From positions 1 to 32,310 of the forward strand of contig MEMI01000012.1 of NCBI GenBank assembly GCA_001767915.1: DNA of 32,310 nucleotides, written 5' to 3'. Positions within the stretch are counted from its first letter, which is position 1. The number at the start of each line of letters is the position of its first letter. Made by a program: the position numbers and the translations under genes. Below are positions 8,188 to 15,177 of the stretch, piece by piece. The stretch comes from Alphaproteobacteria bacterium RIFCSPHIGHO2_02_FULL_46_13. Lineage in GTDB: Bacteria > Pseudomonadota > Alphaproteobacteria > Micavibrionales > Micavibrionaceae. The notes beneath the pieces are model-generated. The model worked only from the letters and a program-made list of their open reading frames with translations. It had not been told where the DNA came from and made no database searches.

Positions 8188-9504
8188 ATGTCTGCTGGTC
8201 CACGTACACCTTTTGAAAATCCTGTTGTTGAATGGGTTGATCAACGTCTTCCTATCTTTACAATGATCAATAAAGAATATGGTGTTTTTCCGACACCTAA
8301 AAACTTCAACTATTTCTGGAATTTTGGCGCGATTGCGATGTTCATGTTGGTCACAATGATTGTGACAGGGATCACCCTCGCCATGCACTACGCAGCCGAT
8401 ACGACCGTTGCTTTTGATAAGGTTGAACATATTATGCGTGACGTGAATTACGGATGGTTACTCCGTTATATTCACATGAACGGGGCTTCGTTCTTTTTTA
8501 TTGCTGTCTTTGTTCATATTTTCCGTGGAATGTATTACGGGTCTTATAAAGCACCGCGTGAACTCCTCTGGATTTTCGGCGTGATTATTTTCTTGTTGAT
8601 GATGGCGACGGCTTTCATGGGCTATGTTTTGCCTTGGGGGCAAATGAGCTTCTGGGGGGCGACTGTTATTACCAACCTCTTCTCTGCTATTCCTGTTGTT
8701 GGGACAACAATCGTGGAATGGTTATGGGGCGGGTTCTCGGTTGATAACCCGACACTCAACCGTTTCTTTGCGTTGCACTACCTTCTTCCGTTCGTGATTG
8801 TGGGCGTTGTCTTCCTTCACGTTTGGGCATTGCATGTGACTGGTTCAAACAACCCATCTGGGATCGAGCCAAAAACAGAAAAAGATACATTGCCGTTCCA
8901 CCCTTACTACACCATGAAAGACAGTTTCGGTCTGGTTGTGTTTATCACGATCTATGCCGTGTTCGTGTTCTTTATGCCGAACGCGCTGGGTCACCCTGAT
9001 AACTATACACCGGCTAACCCGATGGTGACACCTGCACACATCGTTCCTGAATGGTACTTCCTTCCGTTCTATGCGATCTTGCGTGCGATTAACTTTGATG
9101 TTGGTATTCCGTTTACCGACATCGTGTTCTTCGAAGCAAAATTGGGTGGTGTTCTGGCGATGTTCGGTTCAATCGTTTTGGTTGCACTGATGCCTTTCCT
9201 TGATAAACATCCTGTGCGCTCTGCACGTTATCGTCCTAAGTATCGTATTGCGTTGTTGCTCTTTGTACTGTCCGTATTTGTTTTGGGTAAAATCGGCGGA
9301 ATGCCCGCCGATGCACCTTTGATGCATATCGGGTCATTCTTGTTGACCACAACACATATTGCACAATTGTTGACACTTTATTATTTCGCGTTCTTTTTGG
9401 TTATTCTTCCATACCTTAGCAAACGTGAAAAAGCCCTCCCAATGCCTGAAAGCATTAATGACGCTGTTCTGCAATGCAAATCAGGAAAGTGCTGTGAGGC
9501 CTAA
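8188..9504 (+). CDS. petB: Cytochrome b of the bc1 complex
   Basis: The 438-residue, eight-helix dihaem subunit that oxidises and reduces quinone at the Qo and Qi sites. Haem ligands are visible as two His-x13-His pairs, H96/H110 ([17 protein letters not shown]) and H197/H211. The Qo-site PEWY motif is at 287-290. The start ATG at 8188 follows GGAG with 10 bases of spacing, and petA ends 25 bases earlier. It is a full-length cytochrome b, not split as in b6f. The last nine residues are CKSGKCCEA (C430, C435, C436). This short cysteine-rich cytoplasmic tail is not part of the conserved fold and parallels the Cys-rich tail of the Rieske subunit. Confidence 0.97.
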   Translation: MSAGPRTPFENPVVEWVDQRLPIFTMINKEYGVFPTPKNFNYFWNFGAIAMFMLVTMIVTGITLAMHYAADTTVAFDKVEHIMRDVNYGWLLRYIHMNGASFFFIAVFVHIFRGMYYGSYKAPRELLWIFGVIIFLLMMATAFMGYVLPWGQMSFWGATVITNLFSAIPVVGTTIVEWLWGGFSVDNPTLNRFFALHYLLPFVIVGVVFLHVWALHVTGSNNPSGIEPKTEKDTLPFHPYYTMKDSFGLVVFITIYAVFVFFMPNALGHPDNYTPANPMVTPAHIVPEWYFLPFYAILRAINFDVGIPFTDIVFFEAKLGGVLAMFGSIVLVALMPFLDKHPVRSARYRPKYRIALLLFVLSVFVLGKIGGMPADAPLMHIGSFLLTTTHIAQLLTLYYFAFFLVILPYLSKREKALPMPESINDAVLQCKSGKCCEA

Positions 9505-9532
9505 GATGAATAAGACTATGGAGAAAAATTCA

Positions 9533-10300
9533 ATGTTTAAAAAATTGATCCTGACCTCTGCGGCTGTGATGGCGCTTTCTGTGCCAAGTGCGCATGCGGC
9601 TGAGAGCGCAGGCGTTCATGAAATCGTCGATGTGCCATTCTCTTTTGAGGGGCCATTGGGAACATATGATAAAGCATCTTTGCAGCGTGGCTTAATGGTT
9701 TATCGTCAAGTCTGTGCAGGTTGCCACTCACTGAAACGCGTGGCTTACCGCAACCTCGAAGATTTGGGATATTCTCCTGAACAGATTAAAACAATCGCTG
9801 GTGATGTAACCGTGATGGATGGCCCGAATGATGAGGGTGAAATGTTTGAACGCCCAGGTCGCCCGAGTGATCGTTTCAAATCTCCATTTGTGAATGATAA
9901 AGCGGCGGCATCTGCTAACGGTGGAGCAATTCCCCCTGACTTATCTTTAATTACCAAAGCCCGTCACGGCGGTGCAGACTATGTTTATAGCATTTTAACA
10001 GGCTATGCCGAAGCTCCGCACGGTGTCGTTATTGCCGAAGGCAAGCATTATAATAAGGCAATGGATGGCAATGTGATTGCCATGGCACCACCATTGAGTG
10101 ATGGGGCTATCGCTTACGAAGATGGCACACCGCAAATTGTTAGCCAGTATGCAAAGGACGTTGCAACCTTCCTGACATGGGCGGCTGAACCTGAAATGGA
10201 ACATCGTAAACAAATGGGCGTGAAAGTTGTATTGTTCTTGTCCATTTTTGCGGTCGTGATGTATGCGGTTAAACGCCAAATCTGGAAAAAGGTACATTAG
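9533..10300 (+). CDS. petC: Cytochrome c1
   Basis: The membrane-anchored c-type cytochrome that takes electrons from the Rieske protein and hands them to soluble cytochrome c. The 255-residue precursor has a signal peptide (MFKKLILTSAAVMALSVPSA, cleaved near HA-AES). It has one haem site CAGCH (61-65), the likely axial methionine M184 in AMAPPL, and a C-terminal anchor helix (about 230-247) followed by a basic tail. ATGs also exist in frame at 9506 and 9518. I chose 9533 because GGAG lies 8 bases upstream and the signal peptide then starts naturally. It starts 28 bases after petB ends, and a small membrane-protein gene follows 8 bases after petC. Confidence 0.95.
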   Translation: MFKKLILTSAAVMALSVPSAHAAESAGVHEIVDVPFSFEGPLGTYDKASLQRGLMVYRQVCAGCHSLKRVAYRNLEDLGYSPEQIKTIAGDVTVMDGPNDEGEMFERPGRPSDRFKSPFVNDKAAASANGGAIPPDLSLITKARHGGADYVYSILTGYAEAPHGVVIAEGKHYNKAMDGNVIAMAPPLSDGAIAYEDGTPQIVSQYAKDVATFLTWAAEPEMEHRKQMGVKVVLFLSIFAVVMYAVKRQIWKKVH

Positions 10301-10308
10301 GAGCAGTC

Positions 10309-10578
10309 ATGTCGAAGCAAAAATCAGCCCAAGAATATCTGATTAAGGCAAAGCTTTATCGCTTTATGTCCTTGGTTTTTGTGACCTTGGGGATTTTTGT
10401 TTTTTGCGCCTTATATATCCAAAATGTCGAAGGAAAATTGGTTGAGGCTTTAAAAAATCCGATGACTATTGCTATCTTCCTGGTGCCATTTTTTCCTGCG
10501 GCGGTTCTGTCGTTTTTGGCAGACAGCGCAGAGAAAAAATATAAAAAAATGACCGAAGGGAATTCCCAAAAGAAGTAG
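10309..10578 (+). CDS. Small two-helix membrane protein in the pet operon
   Basis: I do not recognise a family. The 89-residue product has a basic N-terminus, two hydrophobic helices (about residues 18-37 and 51-69) and a lysine-rich C-terminal tail (SAEKKYKKMTEGNSQKK). The predicted topology is a hairpin with both ends in the cytoplasm. The ATG has AGGAG 5 bases upstream, and only 8 bases separate it from petC, so it is almost certainly co-transcribed with petABC. Position suggests an accessory or assembly role with the bc1 complex, but that is inference. The neighbouring DUF924 gene starts 6 bases later. Confidence 0.85.
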   Translation: MSKQKSAQEYLIKAKLYRFMSLVFVTLGIFVFCALYIQNVEGKLVEALKNPMTIAIFLVPFFPAAVLSFLADSAEKKYKKMTEGNSQKK

Positions 10579-10584
10579 GGAGAC

Positions 10585-11133
10585 ATGAAGAATACGCGTG
10601 AGGATATATTGTCTTTCTGGTTCACAGAGACTACCCCCGCGCAGTGGTTTCAGGTCTCACCGCTATTCGACGAAATGGTCAGGACAAAGTTCCTCGACCA
10701 TTTTTTATTGGCGGACAGGGGATATGTGGATGATTGGGCAAACTCTGCTGACGGGGCTTTGGCACTTATCCTGACCTTTGACCAATTCCCGCGCAATATG
10801 TTCCGCGACACGCCCCAACAATATGAAACAGATGCGAAAGCCTTGAAGATCGCAGAGCTTGCGATTGAACGGGGTTTTGATCAGGTGATGACACCACTGA
10901 AACGCAGATTTTTTTATCTGCCGTTCGAACATAGCGAAGATTTAGATCATCAATATCGCAGTGTCGAACTGTTTGGAAAAATGAAGAATGATGACCCGAT
11001 GGGCGTTGAATATGCCGAGCGTCATTTGCGGGTGATCGAACAATTTGGCCGCTTCCCGCACCGGAATAAAATATTAGGGCGAGAGAGCACCCCCGCCGAA
11101 GAAACATTTTTAAAAACAGTCGGTAAATATTGA
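10585..11133 (+). CDS. DUF924 family protein
   Basis: A 182-residue cytoplasmic protein of the DUF924 family, an all-helical TPR-like fold whose molecular function is not established. Family landmarks are all present: the opening ILSFWF, LALILTFDQFPRNMFRDTP (about residues 57-75), the FYLPFEHSEDLDHQ block (about 109-122), and FGRFPHRNKILGRESTPAE near the C-terminus. The length is typical. GGGAG precedes the ATG. It lies 6 bases after the small membrane protein and so forms the probable last gene of the pet transcript. It ends 10 bases from the convergent RcnB-like gene, with no obvious terminator between. Confidence 0.9.
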   Translation: MKNTREDILSFWFTETTPAQWFQVSPLFDEMVRTKFLDHFLLADRGYVDDWANSADGALALILTFDQFPRNMFRDTPQQYETDAKALKIAELAIERGFDQVMTPLKRRFFYLPFEHSEDLDHQYRSVELFGKMKNDDPMGVEYAERHLRVIEQFGRFPHRNKILGRESTPAEETFLKTVGKY

Positions 11134-11143
11134 CTGTGTCTTC

Positions 11144-11644
11144 TTACTGACCATAGGTCGATAATAAGGTGACATGGTCAATGACCTCTCTGTTTGATCC
11201 GTTTATCAACAGTACATCATTTCCAACCCGCACATATTTATATCCGTATGGTATTGGGCGCAGACGGGCAACGATTTGTTGTGGAACGTCTTCGGTAACA
11301 ACATCACTTGGTAAGCCATAGCCGATCATGTAGGGGCGTTTTTGCGGGGCAGTAGGCGCTACGCATTTTTTAACGCGCAAATCATGTTCCCATGGGCAAG
11401 TGTTTTTGTAATAATGGGCAACATAACGTCCTAACAACACTCTGTCATTGTCGCTAATAGCCATTTCGCCAGCACGCCCAAGGTTAGGGGTGTAAATATG
11501 ATCGTTACGGTCCGCTTCCTGATGTTCGTATGTGCGGTGGACATAGACCTTGGTTGGTTGGGTTGGCGCGGTATTTTCTGCAAAGGCTGATGTTGTTAAC
11601 AATGATGCCATGACGAATAGAAAGAATTGTTTTGAAATGCCCAT
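11144..11644 (-). CDS. RcnB-like periplasmic protein, copy 1
   Basis: A 166-residue exported protein with a signal peptide (MGISKQFFLFVMASLLTTSA, cleaved near AFA). Its C-terminal half resembles the RcnB/YohN fold, a periplasmic family linked in E. coli to nickel/cobalt efflux. The matching stretch is PYMIGYGLP...LRPIPYGYKYVRVGNDVLL. A metal role here is inference only. The frame is open to 11767, but I chose the ATG at 11644 because AAGGA lies 6 bases upstream and the signal peptide then starts the protein. It shares with its upstream neighbour the phrase (Y/H)YK-x-x-CP, a C-x10-C cysteine pair, and the whole C-terminal module, so the two are tandem paralogues. A strong terminator separates them. 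Confidence 0.72.
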   Translation of the reverse strand: MGISKQFFLFVMASLLTTSAFAENTAPTQPTKVYVHRTYEHQEADRNDHIYTPNLGRAGEMAISDNDRVLLGRYVAHYYKNTCPWEHDLRVKKCVAPTAPQKRPYMIGYGLPSDVVTEDVPQQIVARLRPIPYGYKYVRVGNDVLLINGSNREVIDHVTLLSTYGQ

Positions 11645-11733
11645 TTTTGTTCCTTGTGCGTCGTCTTTAAACTGAATTCTGTGGGGGAATATCCCCTCTC
11701 TATTGGTTTTAAAGCTTTTCAGCGGCAGGACAA

Positions 11734-11767
11734 GAAAAAAATGTGGCGAAGGAACCCTCCGCCACAT
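11734..11767 (-). terminator. Rho-independent terminator between the RcnB-like genes
   Basis: Read on the minus strand, ATGTGGCGGAGG pairs with CCTTCGCCACAT around a GTT loop (one G-T wobble) and is followed by TTTTTTT. It lies 32 bases beyond the stop of copy 2, so the two paralogues are probably transcribed separately. Confidence 0.88.
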
Positions 11768-11798
11768 AAATTATTTCAAAGCCATTTTGAACTGGGGC

Positions 11799-12317
11799 TT
11801 ATTTACCGATGGAAGACAATATAACCACAGCATCAATAATCTGGCGGGTTGCCGCCTCCATCAACACAACATCATTGTCAACGCGCACATATTGATACCC
11901 TGTCGGCACAGGGCGCAAATGGCTCACGACATCACGCGGAACGGGGTAGTATAGAACGGTTTCCGGCAGGCGGTATCCGACCATATATCTCTTTTTGGCC
12001 TGACCATATTGCAGACATTCATGGTGTTTTTTGGCGAGGCCGGGTGGGCAGAATTTTTTATAATGATCTTCGGCATAGTGGCGAAGTGTAACGCGATCAT
12101 TGTCATAGATTTTAACGATTTTGGTGCGGTTATCATAACGATCATCATCACCGCGTTTGCTGTCATCCTGACCATAGGAATGTTTCACATATGAATTATC
12201 AGATTCTTGTGACCATCTGCCATGACCATTTCCGCCTTTGTCCGCAAAGGCGGGCGCGCTGACTATTAATGATAATGCAGTGATTGCCCCTAAAATTATT
12301 TTTCGTGTACCGCTCAT
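11799..12317 (-). CDS. RcnB-like periplasmic protein, copy 2
   Basis: A 172-residue exported protein. The signal peptide is MSGTRKIILGAITALSLIVS followed by APAFA. A low-complexity Gly/His/Asp/Lys-rich segment comes next (about residues 26-65, including GGNGHGRW and SKRGDDDRYDNR), which could bind cations. A cysteine pair in KFCPPGLAKKHHEC has the same C-x10-C spacing as copy 1. The RcnB-like C-terminal module is RYMVGYRLPETVLYYPVP followed by LRPVPTGYQYVRVDNDVVLM. AGGAGTTAGAT lies just before the ATG (AGGAG about 7 bases upstream). It is closely related to the downstream copy but carries the charged insert that copy 1 lacks. The metal-stress role is by family analogy only. Confidence 0.75.
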   Translation of the reverse strand: MSGTRKIILGAITALSLIVSAPAFADKGGNGHGRWSQESDNSYVKHSYGQDDSKRGDDDRYDNRTKIVKIYDNDRVTLRHYAEDHYKKFCPPGLAKKHHECLQYGQAKKRYMVGYRLPETVLYYPVPRDVVSHLRPVPTGYQYVRVDNDVVLMEAATRQIIDAVVILSSIGK

Positions 12318-12362
12318 ATTATCTAACTCCTATTTTATGTTTTATTCATGAGGTAGAACGAA

Positions 12363-12384
12363 GCGGGGGAACTACAACCCCCGC
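12363..12384. repeat. GC-rich hairpin upstream of RcnB-like copy 2
   Basis: GCGGGGG pairs perfectly with CCCCCGC around an 8-base loop. It sits between the frameshifted remnant (ends 12413) and the ATG at 12317. On the minus strand it is followed by TTCGTTCT, too poor in T for a strong terminator, so it is either a weak terminator for the remnant or a leader structure. Confidence 0.5.
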
Positions 12385-12412
12385 GAGGAGGTGGGAGTTA
12401 AATGAGGGGGGA

Positions 12413-12687
12413 TTATGAATGCTTCAGTGTAAATCCGATGATAGACCCAGCCGCATAGCCCATCAAACCTCCGACGGTTGCGCCAACTCGACCATTACTG
12501 TGGCCATCTGGTTTACAGGTGATTGCATCCCCTGCAAATGCTCCGGCGATCAGGGAGGGGATACCTATCGCAGCAGATGTGACCCTGTCGCCAAAGCGTG
12601 TTCACCGCCCATGTGATGTGAAATTCCTGTGGCAATTCCTGTATGCACAGCCACCAGCGTGGCTTGCGGAAAAATAGTCCTAAGCAT
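12413..12687 (-). pseudogene. Frameshifted glycine-rich small membrane protein
   Basis: Read on the minus strand from the ATG at 12687, the first frame gives MLRTIFPQATLVAVHTGIAT and so on, then stops shortly after MGGEHALATG. The next frame then continues with a coherent glycine-zipper-like product, GDRVTSAAIGIPSLIAGAFA, later VGATVGGLMGYAAGSIIGF, ending LKHS at 12413. The two halves would join into a protein of about 91 residues with one base restored near GCTTTGGCGAC, around 12595-12605. The total span of 275 bases is not a multiple of three, consistent with a single indel. Possible explanations are a decayed gene, a sequencing or assembly error, or (less likely) programmed frameshifting. 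An AAGGA exists but lies about 12 bases before the ATG. Function is unknown. Confidence 0.5.
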
Positions 12688-12743
12688 AATTGAGTGTCGT
12701 CCTTTTTAATAAGACCGCACCTTAATTATCTTTTTCCAGAATG

Positions 12744-13460
12744 TCAAATTTGAGGGTGTCGAAGATGAATTAAATTTTCTAAGTACAATTCATCGTCTCT
12801 TAATCCTGGATTTACTTGCCAATTCATAAATCCAACTAAATCAACGATTGATCTTAGCATTGCCTCCCTAGTAATAGGTGAGCCTTGGATGGTTTTTTCT
12901 ATGTTTCGCGCATAGTTAAAAATACCTATAGCCATGCAGTTCAGCATTATAGTGTCGTAAATAAGGTCATCTTTACTTCTATCTCTTGATTCTAAAAAAT
13001 GTGCTATTCTTGAATTGTATTTCTGATAAAAAGAAACAAGTTCATATATTATTAAAGCCGATTCATTATCGGTAAACTCTATAGCTTCTTTAAGTATAGT
13101 GATCCCATTTAATGGCTTTTCTGGAAGAAAAGGTGCTCCCTGATGAAGATATTTAAAACATCCTTTTGTATATGCACTAATCTCAATTAATGCATCTGGC
13201 ATTTTTGATCTATATGCCAATGACCTTCTATACAGTGCATCATCCGCACGAGTCTTTTCTTCATGCATTTGTTTTTGCATAGTGTTGACAGTCCACCAAG
13301 CACCAAGTAGAGCAAGAACTCCAGTAAGTAGAGTTTGCCAATTGGAAAATGTAGTGAAATCTAAATTCTTTGAAATGGTTATATAAACAATCAAAGCTGC
13401 CGCTAAAATTAGCAGCAGCTCTATTAAAGATAGAGAAAATAATGAGATATATTTTCTCAT
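12744..13460 (-). CDS. AT-rich membrane-anchored hypothetical protein, 238 aa
   Basis: I do not recognise a family. The product has two N-terminal membrane helices (about residues 9-30 and 41-59). The second helix runs into a charged, coiled-coil-like stretch (NTMQKQMHEEKTRADDALYR). A soluble helical domain of about 160 residues follows, rich in Tyr, Ile and Asn. The predicted topology is a short hairpin with the large domain in the cytoplasm. I chose the ATG at 13460 because GGAG lies 8 bases upstream; an in-frame ATG at 13475 would overlap guaA. It starts 5 bases after the guaA stop. Base composition and codon use (many AAA, ATA, TCT, AGA) differ visibly from guaA, suggesting acquisition. 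The architecture recalls single-gene membrane effectors found in accessory loci, but no function is claimed. Confidence 0.75.
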   Translation of the reverse strand: MRKYISLFSLSLIELLLILAAALIVYITISKNLDFTTFSNWQTLLTGVLALLGAWWTVNTMQKQMHEEKTRADDALYRRSLAYRSKMPDALIEISAYTKGCFKYLHQGAPFLPEKPLNGITILKEAIEFTDNESALIIYELVSFYQKYNSRIAHFLESRDRSKDDLIYDTIMLNCMAIGIFNYARNIEKTIQGSPITREAMLRSIVDLVGFMNWQVNPGLRDDELYLENLIHLRHPQI

Positions 13461-13465
13461 TAGTA

Positions 13466-15034
13466 CTACTCCCACTCAATCGTCCCCGGAGGTTTGCTTG
13501 TAATATCATACACGACGCGGTTCACCCCACGGACTTCATTAATAATACGCGTTGCGACGCGGCCTAGGAAATTGTGGTCGTAGGGGTAGTAGTCGGCGGT
13601 CATGCCGTCGCTGGAGGTCACGGCGCGGAGGGCTAGGACGTGGTCATAGGTGCGGCCGTCGCCCATCACGCCGACTGTCTTCACTGGGAGTAACACAGCG
13701 AAGGCTTGCCAGATGATGTCGTAGAGACCTGCCTTTTTGATTTCATCGATATAAATCAAATCAGCGTTGCGGAGGATTTCTAATTTTTCGCGGGTGATTT
13801 CACCCGGAATACGGATGGCTAAACCCGGGCCCGGGAACGGATGACGTTTGATAAAGTCTTCGTTCATGCCCAGTTCACGACCCAAGGCGCGGACTTCATC
13901 TTTGAACAATTCGCGCATTGGCTCGACCAGACCCATATTCATGCGCTCTGGCAGCCCGCCGACATTGTGGTGGGATTTAATGGTGACGGATGGCCCGCCT
14001 GTATAAGACACGGATTCGATCACATCAGGGTAGAGTGTACCTTGCGCGAGGAAGTCAGCGCCGCCGATACGTTTGGCGCAGGCTTCGAACACTTCGATAA
14101 ACAGGCCGCCGATAATTTTACGTTTTTGTTCGGGGTCGGTGACGCCCGCCAATTTTCCGAGGAATAATTCGGATGCATCTTCGTGGATGAGTTTAATCGA
14201 GTAATGGTTTTTAAACAGGTCAACCACTTGCTCGCTCTCGCCCGCGCGCATCAGGCCGGTATCAACATAGATACAGGTCAGCTGGTCGCCAATCGCTTCG
14301 TGGATCAGGACGGCAGTCACGGAGGAGTCAACGCCGCCAGAGAGGCCGCAGATCACGCGTTTATCGCCCACTTGTTCACGGATTTTCTTGATGGATTCTT
14401 CGCGGAACGCACCCATTGTCCAGTCGGCTTGACAGCCTGCAATTTTATTGACGAAGTTTTTAATGATCTCGCCGCCTTTAGGGGTATGCGCCACTTCAAG
14501 GTGGAATTGCACACCGTAAAATTTACGCGCTTCGTCCGCGACAGCAGAAAGAGGTGATCCGTCAGATGTGCCGATGGCTTTAAAACCTTCCGGGAGTTTG
14601 GTGACGCGGTCGCCATGTGACATCCAGACTTCGTTGGCTTCACCTTTTTTCCAGACGCCATCAAAGAGAGGGCTGTCTTCTAAAATTTTAACAGCACCAC
14701 GCCCGAATTCTTTATGGTTTGAGCCTTCGACTTTACCGCCCAATTGTTCGCACATGGTTTGTTGTCCGTAACAGATTCCCAAAATTGGCAAATCCATCTC
14801 GAATACATAGGATGGTGCGCGGGGGGAATTTTCTTCGGTCACGGAGCAAGGTCCGCCGGAGAGGATAATCGCTTTCGGGTTATAGGCACGGGTGCGGGCT
14901 TCGTCTGCATGATTGAACGGCCAGATTTCGCAGTAAACGCCAGCTTCGCGGACGCGGCGCGCAATCAACTGGGTCACTTGGGAACCAAAATCGAGGATGA
15001 GGATGCGGTCATGGGGTGCGGCTGCATGTGTCAT
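13466..15034 (-). CDS. guaA: GMP synthase (glutamine-hydrolysing)
   Basis: Converts XMP to GMP using glutamine and ATP, the last step of guanine nucleotide synthesis. The 522-residue enzyme has a class I glutamine amidotransferase domain with catalytic C88 (GICYGQQ), H178 and E180 (FHLEVAHT). The ATP-pyrophosphatase P-loop is GLSGGVDSS (230-238). The dimerisation domain ends in the family-typical KPPGTIEWE. In the His-Glu box the usual HPE is HLE, with both catalytic residues kept. The ATG at 15034 opens the long N-terminal GATase strand [13 protein letters not shown]. The upstream gap holds a dyad-containing 24-bp repeat (15088-15111) that recurs before metF. A small AT-rich gene follows 5 bases after the stop. 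Confidence 0.97.
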   Translation of the reverse strand: MTHAAAPHDRILILDFGSQVTQLIARRVREAGVYCEIWPFNHADEARTRAYNPKAIILSGGPCSVTEENSPRAPSYVFEMDLPILGICYGQQTMCEQLGGKVEGSNHKEFGRGAVKILEDSPLFDGVWKKGEANEVWMSHGDRVTKLPEGFKAIGTSDGSPLSAVADEARKFYGVQFHLEVAHTPKGGEIIKNFVNKIAGCQADWTMGAFREESIKKIREQVGDKRVICGLSGGVDSSVTAVLIHEAIGDQLTCIYVDTGLMRAGESEQVVDLFKNHYSIKLIHEDASELFLGKLAGVTDPEQKRKIIGGLFIEVFEACAKRIGGADFLAQGTLYPDVIESVSYTGGPSVTIKSHHNVGGLPERMNMGLVEPMRELFKDEVRALGRELGMNEDFIKRHPFPGPGLAIRIPGEITREKLEILRNADLIYIDEIKKAGLYDIIWQAFAVLLPVKTVGVMGDGRTYDHVLALRAVTSSDGMTADYYPYDHNFLGRVATRIINEVRGVNRVVYDITSKPPGTIEWE

Positions 15035-15087
15035 AATAAATCTTTCTAATCATCTGGAAGTGGCTTTTTAGTCTTTTAAGGGGTGAG

Positions 15088-15111
15088 AGGTCACAAATCA
15101 AAGGTTTTGTG
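15088..15111. repeat. 24-bp repeat, copy A (upstream of guaA)
   Basis: This copy matches 16742-16765 in the same orientation at 23 of 24 positions; the single difference is G versus C in the centre. The core CACAAATCAAAGGTTTTGTG is an imperfect dyad with CACAAA/TTTGTG arms. It lies 54-77 bases upstream of the guaA ATG and immediately beside the trehalase terminator. It may be a regulator operator or a repeat bracketing an inserted gene. Confidence 0.7.
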
Positions 15112-15113
15112 CA

Positions 15114-15155
15114 TAAAAAAGGGGCGTCAGTGCAGAAAAATGCAGCGGACGCCCC
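15114..15155 (-). terminator. Rho-independent terminator of the trehalase gene
   Basis: On the minus strand GGGGCGTC pairs with GACGCCCC, with a further TGCA/TGCA inner pairing, and is followed by TTTTTT. It lies 23 bases after the trehalase stop and abuts repeat copy A. Confidence 0.88.
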
Positions 15156-15177
15156 AAATCTATCAATAACAACGATA

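Noticed and set aside
12419-12616. Plus-strand 65-codon frame
   Set aside because: It is the shadow of the glycine-rich minus-strand remnant at 12413-12687, which gives a more coherent product.
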